This document shows positions 35,672-46,481 of a stretch of 64,000 bases of DNA, one piece after another. Position 1 is the stretch's first letter; each line of letters starts with the position of its first letter. This DNA comes from Leptoclinus maculatus (lineage: Eukaryota > Chordata > Actinopteri > Perciformes > Stichaeidae): assembly GCA_032191485.1 (NCBI GenBank), contig JAVDOI010000008.1:18032174-18096173 (forward strand). The letters run 5' to 3'. The notes under the pieces were generated by a model, which was not told the DNA's origin, ran no database searches, and worked only from the letters and a program-made list of their open reading frames with translations. The position numbers and the translations under genes are program-made.

Positions 35672-35758
35672 TCAGATACTGAGCAGTTCCAGCTGGGTCT
35701 CGGATCCCCTGAAGCCTTCTCCAATGTCCAAGAAATTGATGTTGGAGCCAATTTCCTC
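35672..35758 (-). CDS. Candidate unassigned terminal coding exon
   Basis: On the minus strand a good acceptor (TTTGTCTGCCTCAG) precedes 28 codons EEIGSNINFLDIGEGFRG, then SETQLELLSI and TGA. The composition looks protein-like rather than repeat-like. I do not recognise the product; FLDxxxxxF vaguely recalls cadherin cytoplasmic tails, too weakly to name. No upstream exon or downstream AATAAA was found, so it may be chance or an exon relic. Confidence 0.2.
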   Translation of the reverse strand, partial: EEIGSNINFLDIGEGFRGSETQLELLSI

Positions 35759-36272
35759 CTGAGGCAGACAAAGGCTTGTGATTACCAAACAAGTGTTTCT
35801 CGAACAAGTGTCCACAACATAAAAATAAGAAACACAAATGGTAGTCACAGAACAAGGCATGTACCGAATGGGACAAATATAAAAACTCCTCGAACAAAAT
35901 AATTTCAATAAAATGATTCACTGGATTAAATGAGTGAGTCTTTTTTATTTTTATTAAATCCATTTTTTTAATTCATTCACAACCGAAACAAACCTTTTAA
36001 TGAATCGAACTCGTCAGTGTGTGAGGGTAAACCGTTTTTTGACCCCAGTAAACGAATATGGATTGAAGAAGTATATTTAATTAGATAAAAAAAAAAAAAA
36101 AAAATGTTCTTCTTGACTTCTTTCTGGCTCTGAAGTTATTGGAAATGTTTGGATCACAATCATACACTGGAATCAAATTCTACAAATAGTATAATACCAA
36201 TCACCACCGGGCCTATTGGTAACCAGGAACTACAAAGCTATCTTCACTCCACCTGTCTCTCCTCTGCTCCGC

Positions 36273-36298
36273 TGTGTGTGTGTGTGTGTAGGTGTGTG

Positions 36299-36332
<34 letters not shown>
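36273..36332. repeat. Interrupted (GT)n microsatellite
   Basis: GT runs broken twice by GTAG. Confidence 0.95.
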
Positions 36333-36336
<4 letters not shown>

Positions 36337-38104
36337 GAGGCTAAGCATTGCACTTGGTGAAACACGAGAGCCTAGGATATAAATGATAATCATGTGACAT
36401 TAATAGCAGTACTCCTGCAGAATGACTCGCTCGTTTCTAGTTTATTCGGTAGCTGGAACATGGAAAAATCTATATTCTCTGCTTCAAAATATTAATCTTA
36501 CCTTACTTTTTGAGAACATTTAGGAAAAGATTATTCAAAAATTAATAAATTGTATTAGTCCTGGAGGCAAGGGTTCATATTTTGTATTCAATTGGAATTA
36601 AATTAAATATACTCTGACTTCTAATAATGTCAGCAAATACTGCACACAAGTTCTCTTAGATGGAATGTACAACAAAAGGTGCTTTTATTTTTTCACACTT
36701 AAAATAAATATCTCATGTATTGATTCTTTCATTATGCTTTGCTTTATTGTCCCTCAGAAACATGTCCTCAAGTGATATTAACATAAATAATCTCCAATCC
36801 CCCCCCCCCGAATGGAAGTGTCTGTGTGAGCCATGGAATCCCATTTTCTGGTGCTGTTTACGGAGAAAATAATACTCAGTTTTATGACCTCAAGGCACCA
36901 AAGTTCTTACTTTATCCTCTGTGAGAACCGAAGCAAAACTGCTAAAACTTCCACGATTCTAAAAAAGTGAAGTCCAACTGTGAGCTGACCCCAGAGATGA
37001 AACTCCAGTTTTTGAAGCTCCCGAGCAAAACCCCCAGATCAGGGGCTAATCTGGGTTGGCTAGGCGTTCGCACACCGGCACTCGAGCGTGTGAACTGTTC
37101 AAAGCATGCAAGTCTCGATCGCAGACGCATTACAGATGTCTAGCATTCTAAATATCTGCATCTGTCGGGGAGTTACGACCAATGAGAGCTCAAGACACGG
37201 GCCGGTAGCTTACCTGAGTGTGCTTTGTGTTGCATATGCAACACGGGCCAAAGTTGTTGTTGCACCAAGAGAGTTGGATGTTTGCGATAACAAACACAAC
37301 ACAGTGACTGATCTACATAGAGGAAGTGGTAAAGACACGTGGAAACAGGCTATTATGTGACCATGTCTGCTGCATCAACAAGCATGACTACGCCCGTGTC
37401 ACTTCTCACGTGTTTTTGTGACAAAAATGTAGTTTTGGGACCTCACCGGGGATTCCAGATGAAGGATCTTGTAGTGTGTGACCCCCCCCCCCTCCTGTCA
37501 CAGGTCAGTCAGGTAGTGTAAAAAAAAAAACTAAACTTCAAGACTCGTGATTACAAGACGGCAACTTGTGTAGTGTGAACAGTACAGCAATCTGATGACT
37601 TTGAAAGAACTGTGTGAACTGTGGCTTTAATGGAGATGTGTGAAGACCAAAAATCAAATCCCACAGCCTGTATGGTTCTGTCATTTCTATAGTGTTTGTG
37701 TTGGATGCAGTGCTTTATGCTCTACCCTATAGTTCATGGTTAATCTTACATTTTTTTTACTTTGCGGTGATTACGTTTTGAGCTTTGTTCTGTCTGGCTC
37801 ACCACTCTCTCAGATGTTTTAAGGCTGTGAGAGACAGGGTTGTATCGGGGCGCTGCCAAAACTCCAAAGTCCTTCAATTACTGTCCTGCTTTACTATCCC
37901 CAAATTTGTTAATTTATTTTTTTCATTGTTTTAGTTTACTTGCTTTCATTTATTGTTGGAGTCCAACATCTTTTCTCTCTTTGAGTGCTTGGACAAAACA
38001 TTGGGCAAAAAGTCATGCTCTTCTGTCAAATTTCAGAAGTGTTAAGAGACATTACACATTGAGATATTTCCAATTAGTCATAAAGGGCAATCAATGAGAC
38101 CCTA

Positions 38105-38215
38105 AGCAAGAGTCTGCAACCGCATGGCTCCGTGAGGCTGTGGGACCACCACTGCTTTGAGCTAAATGCAAACATGCTAATGTTTAGCACGTATAATGTT
38201 TACGCCTGTAAACAT
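38105..38215 (-). repeat. Same teleost repeat family, inverted fragment
   Basis: GCTTTGAGCTAAATGCAAAC, ATGCTAATGTTTAGCACG and GCATGGCTCCGTGAGGCTG are the reverse strand of the family seen at 62.9-63.4 kb. Confidence 0.55.
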
Positions 38216-41200
38216 CGCCTGTGATAATGTATCCGGGATGGCCGGGTCCAATCCATCTTGACTCAAAAGCTCTCGATAGCATTTGTGACTGCAGTGCAGA
38301 GGCTTTGTGGGAGTTGGGCAGTGGGCGGGGGGGGGGGGGCTGGTTGTTGGCAGATTTGAGGGATATCAGCCGAAGGCAGAGAAAATGACTCAACGTCGTC
38401 AGTCATATAATAATAACCCATTAGCTTTGAGCCTGACTGATTTCAACAGAGATACAGTAACTCGTTGTCATGGAAATAGCCAGGCCTCAGTCGAGGTAAT
38501 GGGCCTAAAACAGCATGGATTATCCATCACAGTAACTCAGGGGAAGGGGGACTTGTTTGTTGTCTGTGTATCTGTGGAGAGGGAAACGTGTGCTTATTGC
38601 TCGGCAAGATGTACACGGTCATATATATCTTCACTCAAAAACTAGGAAATATTGATATTGATTGAAAATACTGCTCCGCAACAATGACAGGGTTTCCATT
38701 ACAGACAAGGACAGATGGGGAATCAAAGGGCCTTAAACAGACACATCCTCTTGATTTCATGTTTTTATGTATCACTGGATGTTTTGCTTGATTACTTTCT
38801 GGAAATAAGTCCCGGTGTCTTGCTCTCATCTGTGTGTCCTGAATGCAATTAGCCCGATTGAAAGTCCTCATGCATACAGCAGCAAGCCCCTCATCCTTTA
38901 CTAAAAGGTTAAATGAGGTTTGAAGATCTTTCAACTATATAAAGCCTATATACACTGTGCCGTCTCCTGCTGTTTTCTGGTTTGTTTATATGACCGGAAC
39001 CACAAATGGGTCTGTAGATGTCAGGAAGTAAAGGCCTTACTGGGTGATGGTAATCGACAACAGCAGATCCAACTTGTGTTAACTCTCTTGACCAATGAAA
39101 GACATAATGTCTTTATACTTTCTTTTGCTGACATTAGATATTTACACAGCTAACAGTCATATTTAGCATCGTGAAAATGAGTTAGCTAACGTTCGTGAAC
39201 TCTTAGTTGCCAGAGCTCGCAAGAGTGTGTTACTGAGACAGGTCTGTCTGAAGAAAATGGCATGTCAGTGTCCAATGGATCCAATATTTACTTTGGTGAC
39301 TATGGAGCTTAAAAAAAATCAGTCATGATCTGCGTTCACGTTCACTTCATTGGAGTTAATAGATCTGACACTTGCCTCCCAACGTCCGTGGCAGTGATTG
39401 AACCCATGTGGCACAGAAACAGGGAACTTGACTCTCGACTGGATGTCATCTTTCTGAACTCTGCTGTATGTAATGGTGGCTTGTTGGACTCCCTATATCT
39501 AAATGTATCTAGAAATATTTAGTGGTTTGTATGGAAGTGCGTTATTAAAAGCAAAACAAGGTTACATAGCAATTTTTATTGAACTGAGAAATTGCTCCGA
39601 TGTTTCGGTACAAAAGAGACACGAGGAAATGCCCACAGACAGCGGTGACAGGAAGCCTCAGGATTCACACAAGAGATTTCAGCACATTTAATTCGACGAT
39701 GATACGTCTCTCATTTTACTAATGCTGGATGTTCATCGTTTCAAAATAAGTACTATCCACCCAAAGGGCGCTTCGGGACGCTGTATGAGCAGTTGCACCT
39801 TATCTCTACACATTTGTCTAATGACCTCCAAGGAACCTGTTGGATATTAAGCGTCGCCTGGTTTCACCTTTTTAGGTTTAATCATGTAGAGGGGGAAAAA
39901 GCTGAGATAACATCTCACACACAGAGCAAAGCCTCCACTGCTGCCAGGCATAACAATTCACACAAAGACTCTCATCTCACACAAGATTTCACCGGTGAGG
40001 CCGATAGCTATACGGCTGTATGGTTTGGATATAACGGATGCGTGGTGCTGATGCCCAGAATAGCATCAAATCAGCACCCTAAGATATAACCATTTAGCTC
40101 GTCTGGGGAAAACTAAATAGAAGGATTTAGTTTTACAATCCTGTCGAAAGGCCGATACAAAAACAGTTTGAGGCTACCATCACACTCACACTCATTAATA
40201 CAAGATTAGCCTGAAGTTGTGGTCTGAACGCTGTCTCTGTTGTCTCTAGTGATCATGCTGACACATGGAAGTAATAAGACTTCATTACTTTGAGTTTTCT
40301 AGGCCACAACTCTCACAAGCCTCAATAATTGACGACAGCCTTTTTTATTCTTGACTTTATTTAACAAAGCAGTACACTAATGCTTGAAATTGACCTGCTT
40401 TTTCAGTGTGCCATAATGTGCAATAAAGCATGATCGAATCAGTTGTGCGATACAATCATTTGATAATAAATATAATGTAATCATTTTCAATGTGCAGCAA
40501 AACAAGCACACAACTACATTTACAGCACAAGTTTGTGTGGAACTGACAGTATGGGCATCTCCCCCAATGTCCTCATCCCCAAATGTTGAAGCTGTGTTGC
40601 CGTTTGAAACCACAGAGTGCGTGACGTTGATCTTTACAATTGGCTGGTGTTTTCATTGTTTCTACTGATGACCCACCAAACACACAGAGAGGGCATTAGT
40701 GCCAGAGATACTGCAGCAGCAAACATTCATTCAAATGGGCCTGAACACTCAAATACACATTAAGCTAACAAAAGATTCCCATCACAGCTCGGTCATAAAA
40801 AAATAAAAATAAAAAGTCTGGAATGCATGTTGACATAAAATAGCCCCATCTAGTGGAAGAAATGTCCTTAAAATAAAAGAAAGTGCTGGCAGCTGGTGTG
40901 TGTTAATATTGGACTATTGGATCGTTTTGGCTAATTTTCAAACTCTTAATAACTAAACACAGCTGTGGTTATGATTTGGTTGGATACAATATTTGATATA
41001 CACCATTTTATAGGGGCATGAGGAGTCCGATGCTCAGCTTTGAAAACAGTTGTATGTCTTGGCTCTGGAGGGAGCTTTCTAAAGTCTTAGGAAACAGAAA
41101 GCCTAAAATGCAAACTGGGGGGTTTGAAGGACATGGGTATTCACCAGAAAGCTGGGATTGGGTTGCGTTGTGGGAAATGTAGGATTTTTGGTGCTTGGCG

Positions 41201-43139
41201 CATACTTTTAGGGTTGGGGTTTGATTTAAAGAGATGTCGTGACTTCACCTGCATAGATTTTGACCATCCTTTGTCTCTTGAGTCTCTTCCTCCCAACTTT
41301 GTGGAAGTCCAAAATAAAATCACTGGACAACCTCTTGTTTTGGGAAATGCACTTGTTTGCTTTCCTCACATATCCCACTGTAAAAAAACACATTTTTGGT
41401 TTTGTACGGATTGAAAAAATGATATATAACATTTGAATTAGTGAGCTTTAGATGCGCCGGTAGGCACATATTGTTACCGTTAGACTGAGCCTTGCTGTTT
41501 AACTACCTCCAGTCTTTCTGTAAAGCTAAGCCAACCGAACTTTCTAATTTACATACTAATATGAAAGTAAAATCAATATTCTCCTCAATAAGTGTTCCCT
41601 TAAAGTGAAAGTTAATTGGGGTTTTATACCCACGAATAGCAATGAATCACATCACAGAGAGAAGGAGATAAATAATAGAAGAAGATAGAAGTAGAGACTC
41701 AACACATCCTATTTTCTTTACTGTAGAACCAAAGTATTTGTTTCCATCAGAAGCATAGCAATTATAAAGACAATGTTGTAAACAAAACGTCAATGCATAC
41801 AGAAAATGTTCTGTCCTATTACTGTCGAATAACCTTTTATCTATTTGTTTTGCATTGGTTGTTATTGTGCGTCTGACCTTTGAATAACAATTATACTGAT
41901 CATTTAGAGGTTACATTCAATCTAATCATGTCCAAATGGATGGATGACTGTTGTGATGTGTGTGCTCTCCACTCTGACTTTCCTCTTGTCAGTACTGTTT
42001 CTGTTTGCTTGGAAGGCACAGCGAGCATCAAGCTGCGCCGATGGGATCTGAAAGTCTGGCTTAGAGCACGAAACCGCAAAATGATTCCGTCGTGACCCGT
42101 CCTCACTTTACACATTTCTGATCCTTTTGCGATCGCTGCTGGCAGAGCTCGGGGAACCTGCACCCGCTTTGTTTCTTCTAACACAGCTGAGAGTCTAATG
42201 GGACACGAACCAATACAAAGGATGTCAGTAGAGGAATAGGAAGGCAACGGATGGACAGCGAAAACGAGCATGTCTTCTGACCTGGAAGCTATCAATGTCC
42301 ACAGAGAAATGCAACCAGCGCTGCTGCATCTTATGATACAAGAGGGCAGTAAAAGAAAAGAAAAAACGAATGAAGAGTGTCTGACATACAAAGGTATAGC
42401 AGTTTGTTTGACGAAATAATTTGCAATACATAGCCCTGCAGAGGAATTATCTGTGACATTGAAAACCAATCATTACAGTATAGCCAATTAAAAAAAAGAT
42501 TTTGGATTTTCTATTCTAAACCCTTTCTCTCCAGCAGGCCTTTCCTGGGCAAAGTGCTCTAAGCACACATGTGAGTGTTGTGTTTTATATTGCTACTGTA
42601 CATTTACATCTACATTTCAGGAAGAAAAAGAGTCGGAGGTTGAAGTTCACCTACAGAAAAACAACCTTCACCGATAAAAACTTACATTATTAAAAGCATA
42701 GTGTATCCAACGACGATGTGAAAACAGTGTGAGAGGGATCTCTCGTAGTGATGAACCTATACACAGAATTACCACCTGAATCTGCAGCTCCCCTCGGCTT
42801 ACAGAGCTTCATTTTCAGCTGGTGGTTTAGCCGTCTAGCCCACAATTTTACTGTTTTGATTTGCTGTCACCGCTCTCATGACCTTTTGTTGCACGGACTT
42901 TGGGCAGTCAGCTTTCTCTGTGAAAGCAACAACTCGTGTGTGATGTACTTCTCTGTGTAACTTTGTATTATGTGTATCGTCACGCTGTCTAATTTGTTCA
43001 GTGCTGTTCTACCACTGCAAGGATGTTTTCATTGTGACCTGCAAAGGGACTGAGGATTAACATTAGCTTTAGGTTTGATATCGTCCATGGTCCTTATACA
43101 TAGAAAATGAATAAATAAGAATGATTAGCATTGTTTCAA

Positions 43140-43405
43140 GCTGCAGCAGGTGGCGCTAAAGAAACAGTGTTTACTGCTCAGTACCAAAAGGTTAGTTAGT
43201 GACCAGGCGGTGAACATATGGAGCATTTAGCAACCCCTGTTTGTCTCAGGTGTTGGTGGGGACCAAAACCAGAGCTAAAAGAGAGAAAATATTGCACTCA
43301 CATTCACCAGATGGCCAGAAAGAAACACAACACCAAACGAATGATAATGTCTCTCCATAACTGCTGGATTTATAAATAGCCAACTGTAACAAGTTCACCA
43401 TATGG
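43140..43405 (+). repeat. GACTAGCTGGTGAACA family, copy 3
   Basis: GTGAACATATGGAGCATTTA, CTCAGGTGTTGGTGGGGACC, AGCTAAAAGAGAGAAAATAT and GGATTTATAAATAGCCAACT follow the order seen in the copies at 8.8 and 56.7 kb. Confidence 0.65.
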
Positions 43406-43834
43406 ACTTCAAGGTGAGAATATCAATATTGTATTCACAACTTCTTTGTGCTGTCCCCAAACCAATCAGTTATTGCAGGTTGAAGAATAAAGGTGTCACA
43501 ATAACATCCTGTTTTAAATCATTACTTGGCAATCAAACACCACAGCAATGGGCCCCAAGATGGAGCCAGAGTTAAAACTATTTAAATCTGATACGGTGCT
43601 TGTTCAATGTCTTTGAGCTTTTTAGCAGGTCATGGTTTTTTAATGGAAGGGCCATGTCACACAATGTTGTTGTTTATTAGGCATGTTCAGCATTAATAAT
43701 AATTATAATAATAATAATTCATATTTTAAATTAGCTCCCTCTTTACCAGCTGTAACATTAAAATAATGCACACATTAATGTATAATTTATAATCCAGTTA
43801 TATACTATATACATTATTCTGAAATGGTCTATTT

Positions 43835-43982
43835 TGCATAATGAGTATACTTGACTTTTGGTACTTTAAGTACATTTTGTACTTTTTTTGAGTAAGATTT
43901 TGAATGCAGGACTTTTACCTTAAACAAAGTATTTTTAATATTGTTTTACTGAAGTAAACATTTTGAGTACTTCACCACTGAC
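43835..43982 (+). repeat. Dispersed repeat, TACTTTAAGTAC type
   Basis: TTTTGAATGCAGGACTTTTA, AGTATTTTTAATATTG and GAGTACTTCACCACTG match the order of a very common teleost repeat. It abuts the repeat starting at 43975. Confidence 0.65.
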
Positions 43983-44245
43983 AGCAGGGCACATATATAC
44001 TTTGGCAAGCATTTTGATAATCGATGAATCATTTCAAATCTTTTTCAAGCAAAATGTCAGAAAGCATCTGGTCACAGCTCCTCAGCTGTGAGGATTTGCT
44101 TTGTTTAAAGTGTATCTTTGGATGTTGGGCTGTATGTTGGACAGAATACTTCATCAAGCCGTCAACTTGAAATCTGAAAAACTGTGATGGTCATTTCTCA
44201 CTTTCTTCTAACAGTTTACAGATTAAATGATGAATAGGTTTTGTA
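43975..44245 (-). repeat. Second copy of the GGGCTGCAACTAA dispersed element
   Basis: GATAATCGATGAATCATTTC, TCAAGCAAAATGTCAGAAAG and ACAGCTCCTCAGCTGTGAGG followed by GATTTGCT and TCTTTGGATGTTGGGCTG give the reverse orientation of the element seen near 4.8 kb. The GGGCTGCAACTAA end is lost. Confidence 0.65.
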
Positions 44246-45438
44246 GGAGCCATTAGTTAGGTCTGGATATTATAAATGTATATATTGGGAGCCTACCTCA
44301 GGTTGACCACGGGTGGCAGTGTGGATTATTGTGGCAGGTAATTGGTATATCGGGCACAGGTGCAACAGACATGCATGGGTGACGGGGAGATCACACGTTT
44401 TTTACCGCAAGCAAGACACACCAGAGGGAGACCAGGAAGATAAGTTATATCATATCATTATCTGTTAACTCGAATTAAACGGGAACCTCACCCAACAGTG
44501 AAAGAGTCTGGAATCTCTTTGTTGAGGCGAGTAAGAAACAGGATCTTCTCCCGCACCCAGCCGAGTGGCTAGTTGCTGGAATCAGTCACTTTAGGTTTAA
44601 TTAAAAAAGAGGAATGGCAGGTTACTCAATAGTAAACAATGTATTTAACACCAGCACTTCTGATTGATCCCATCAGATAACTGCACATGGCCAGCATTAA
44701 TTGCTCTTTGTGATTCTGGAGATAAATAGTATTGCTACAGTAGTTTAAATGTGTTATCAGTGGACCATGGAATAGATTCCCATCACAGTTTACAATAAAC
44801 CAATAGTTTGCACAACAGAAATGTCATTAAAAACTGGAACATATTTCCAAAAATTGGACCTCGAAATGACACTTTGGTTATCTGTGGATTCTGCTTATCC
44901 TGAGGGAGTCCAGCATGGCTTTTGGTCAAAAAAGATGACTCATTCTGTTAATTTCAGAATCCCCAAAGATCTTATTTCATATTTGGTGTCTAACTTTGAC
45001 GATATGGATCCTTATGGAACCATCTAGCAGTTGGGGAAAGCACATCACAATCTGCTTAAATACAATACACTGTTTACTAAACGCACACACGTAATTATAG
45101 TCATTTAATTTTAGAAAGCATATTTCTCCTTCATGACAAAAGACAATGAACCTCAAATAAGGCAATCAGCTAGACTGTCAAACGGGATAGTTGTGTGCTA
45201 CATAGCAATTTTGGCAATCCAGTCGAATAATCACAGTAACATTGTCAACCGAGGGACAATGTGTCAGAACTAATCTAGTCTGACTTAGAACATTACATTG
45301 GCCTTTGCCATCCAAATTGTAGCTACATGAGTGGTTTCAGAAACTAAACAATTCCTTCTTTTTTTTTCCCATTATCATTTCTCGGGAGGTGGTAGGCTAT
45401 ACTTGGTGCTGACGCAAATGACACAGTCCAGCCACTTC

Positions 45439-45444
45439 TATAAT
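45439..45444 (+). promoter_or_regulatory. Possible TATA-like element of galr1
   Basis: TTCTATAATTTGG lies 375 bp before the galr1 ATG and about 30 bp before a GC-richer stretch (45485-45565) that could hold the transcription start. It is a weak match with no other core element recognised, so this is only a candidate. Confidence 0.2.
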
Positions 45445-45565
45445 TTGGGGGGAGAAAAAGTCCTCCAGCTAAGAAATATGCTCCAGAGTGGATAAGCGCG
45501 GTCGGTGCGCAGAAGGCATCAGGTGCACACCAGGACGAGCTCCAAGACGCGCAGCGGCAAGACCG

Positions 45566-45741
45566 ATGCATGGTTTATAGAGAAGAAGATAGGATCGTTT
45601 TACATATATTACGAATGTGAGATGAAAGTATAATGCGGGAGATTTAGCGAAACCTTGAGATAAAAGAAAGAAGAAAGCTCATGGAGACGCACCGGACCAC
45701 AAACCCTTGCTCTTAAAACTGTCATGAAGCAGCAGCAGTAG
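45566..45741 (+). promoter_or_regulatory. Cluster of short upstream ORFs in the galr1 leader
   Basis: Four short upstream ORFs precede the receptor ATG in the probable 5' UTR: 45566-45580 (4 codons plus stop), 45570-45620 (16 codons plus stop), 45681-45716 (METHRTTNPCS) and 45724-45741 (MKQQQ). All close before 45819. If the leader is transcribed unspliced they would be expected to reduce initiation at the main ATG. The transcription start is unknown, so some may not be in the mRNA. Confidence 0.4.
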
Positions 45742-45818
45742 CGGGGCGAAGACCTCTCATAGGTAAAAGCATTTTTCCAGCGTTTTAAGTTAATCTAAAG
45801 AGGGGAAAAAAAGAAATC

Positions 45819-46481
45819 ATGAACTTGTCGGAGTCTGTGTGGCTCTTGGAGGAGCCGTGGAACCTCAGCAGAGCGCACGATGAGGACCAGCAACTTTTAT
45901 TCGGGATCGGCACGGATAATTTTATCACGCTGCTGGTTTTCGGGCTCATCTTTTCGCTCGGGGTGCTGGGCAACTCCATGGTGATCACTGTACTGGCCCG
46001 GAGCAAACCGGGGAAACCACGGAGCACCACCAACATATTCATCCTCAACCTGAGCATAGCAGACCTGTCTTACCTGCTCTTCTGCATCCCTTTCCAGTCC
46101 ACCGTCTACATGATGCCGACGTGGGTCTTGGGCGCCTTCATTTGCAAATTCATCCACTACTTCTTCACCGTGTCCATGCTGGTGAGCATCTTCACCTTGT
46201 CGGCCATGTCCGTGGACCGATACATCGCCATTGTGCACTCCAGAAAGTCCTCCTCTATCCGGGTGGCGAGGCATGCTCTGATCGGGGTGGTGGTGATTTG
46301 GATACTCTCCCTGGCCATGGCTGCGCCAGTCATGTATTACCAGAACATTTTTCACAGCGGACAGAATCACACGTTCTGCTGGGAAGTGTGGCCCCCAAAC
46401 CAGAAGAAAGTCTATGTGGTTTGCACGTTTGTGTTTGGTTATGTCCTGCCTCTGCTGCTGATTTCCTTCTGTTACGCAAAG
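45819..46481 (+). CDS. galr1: galr1 exon 1 (N-terminus to TM5)
   Basis: It encodes residues 1-221, from MNLSESVW through LLISFCYAK. The donor AAG|GTAAGG at 46482 is a perfect consensus and phase 0. Reading on without splicing gives an apparent 277-residue frame, but those extra residues are intron sequence. The start ATG sits in AATCATG after an A-rich leader; it is the first in-frame ATG and gives an N-terminus of family-typical length. Confidence 0.97.

Larger units (their letters stand above)
23183..45400. other. mbp-galr1 spacer (mbp 5' region and intergenic DNA)
   Basis: About 22 kb between the divergent genes. The Golli promoter and untranslated first exon must lie here; a CpG-richer zone about 33.9-35.1 kb with a consensus minus-strand donor (GTAAGT, complement of 34088-34093) is one guess. 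Identified contents are the dispersed repeats, LINE fragment, SINE and TIR elements listed separately. In 24.35-25.6, 25.95-27.9, 28.25-30.45, 31.05-32.8, 35.8-38.1, 38.25-43.1 and 44.25-45.4 kb I see no gene. Confidence 0.7.

Noticed and set aside
41900..42469. 189-residue minus-strand frame
   Set aside because: No recognised domain and no splice sites or neighbouring exons; length is possible by chance in 64 kb.
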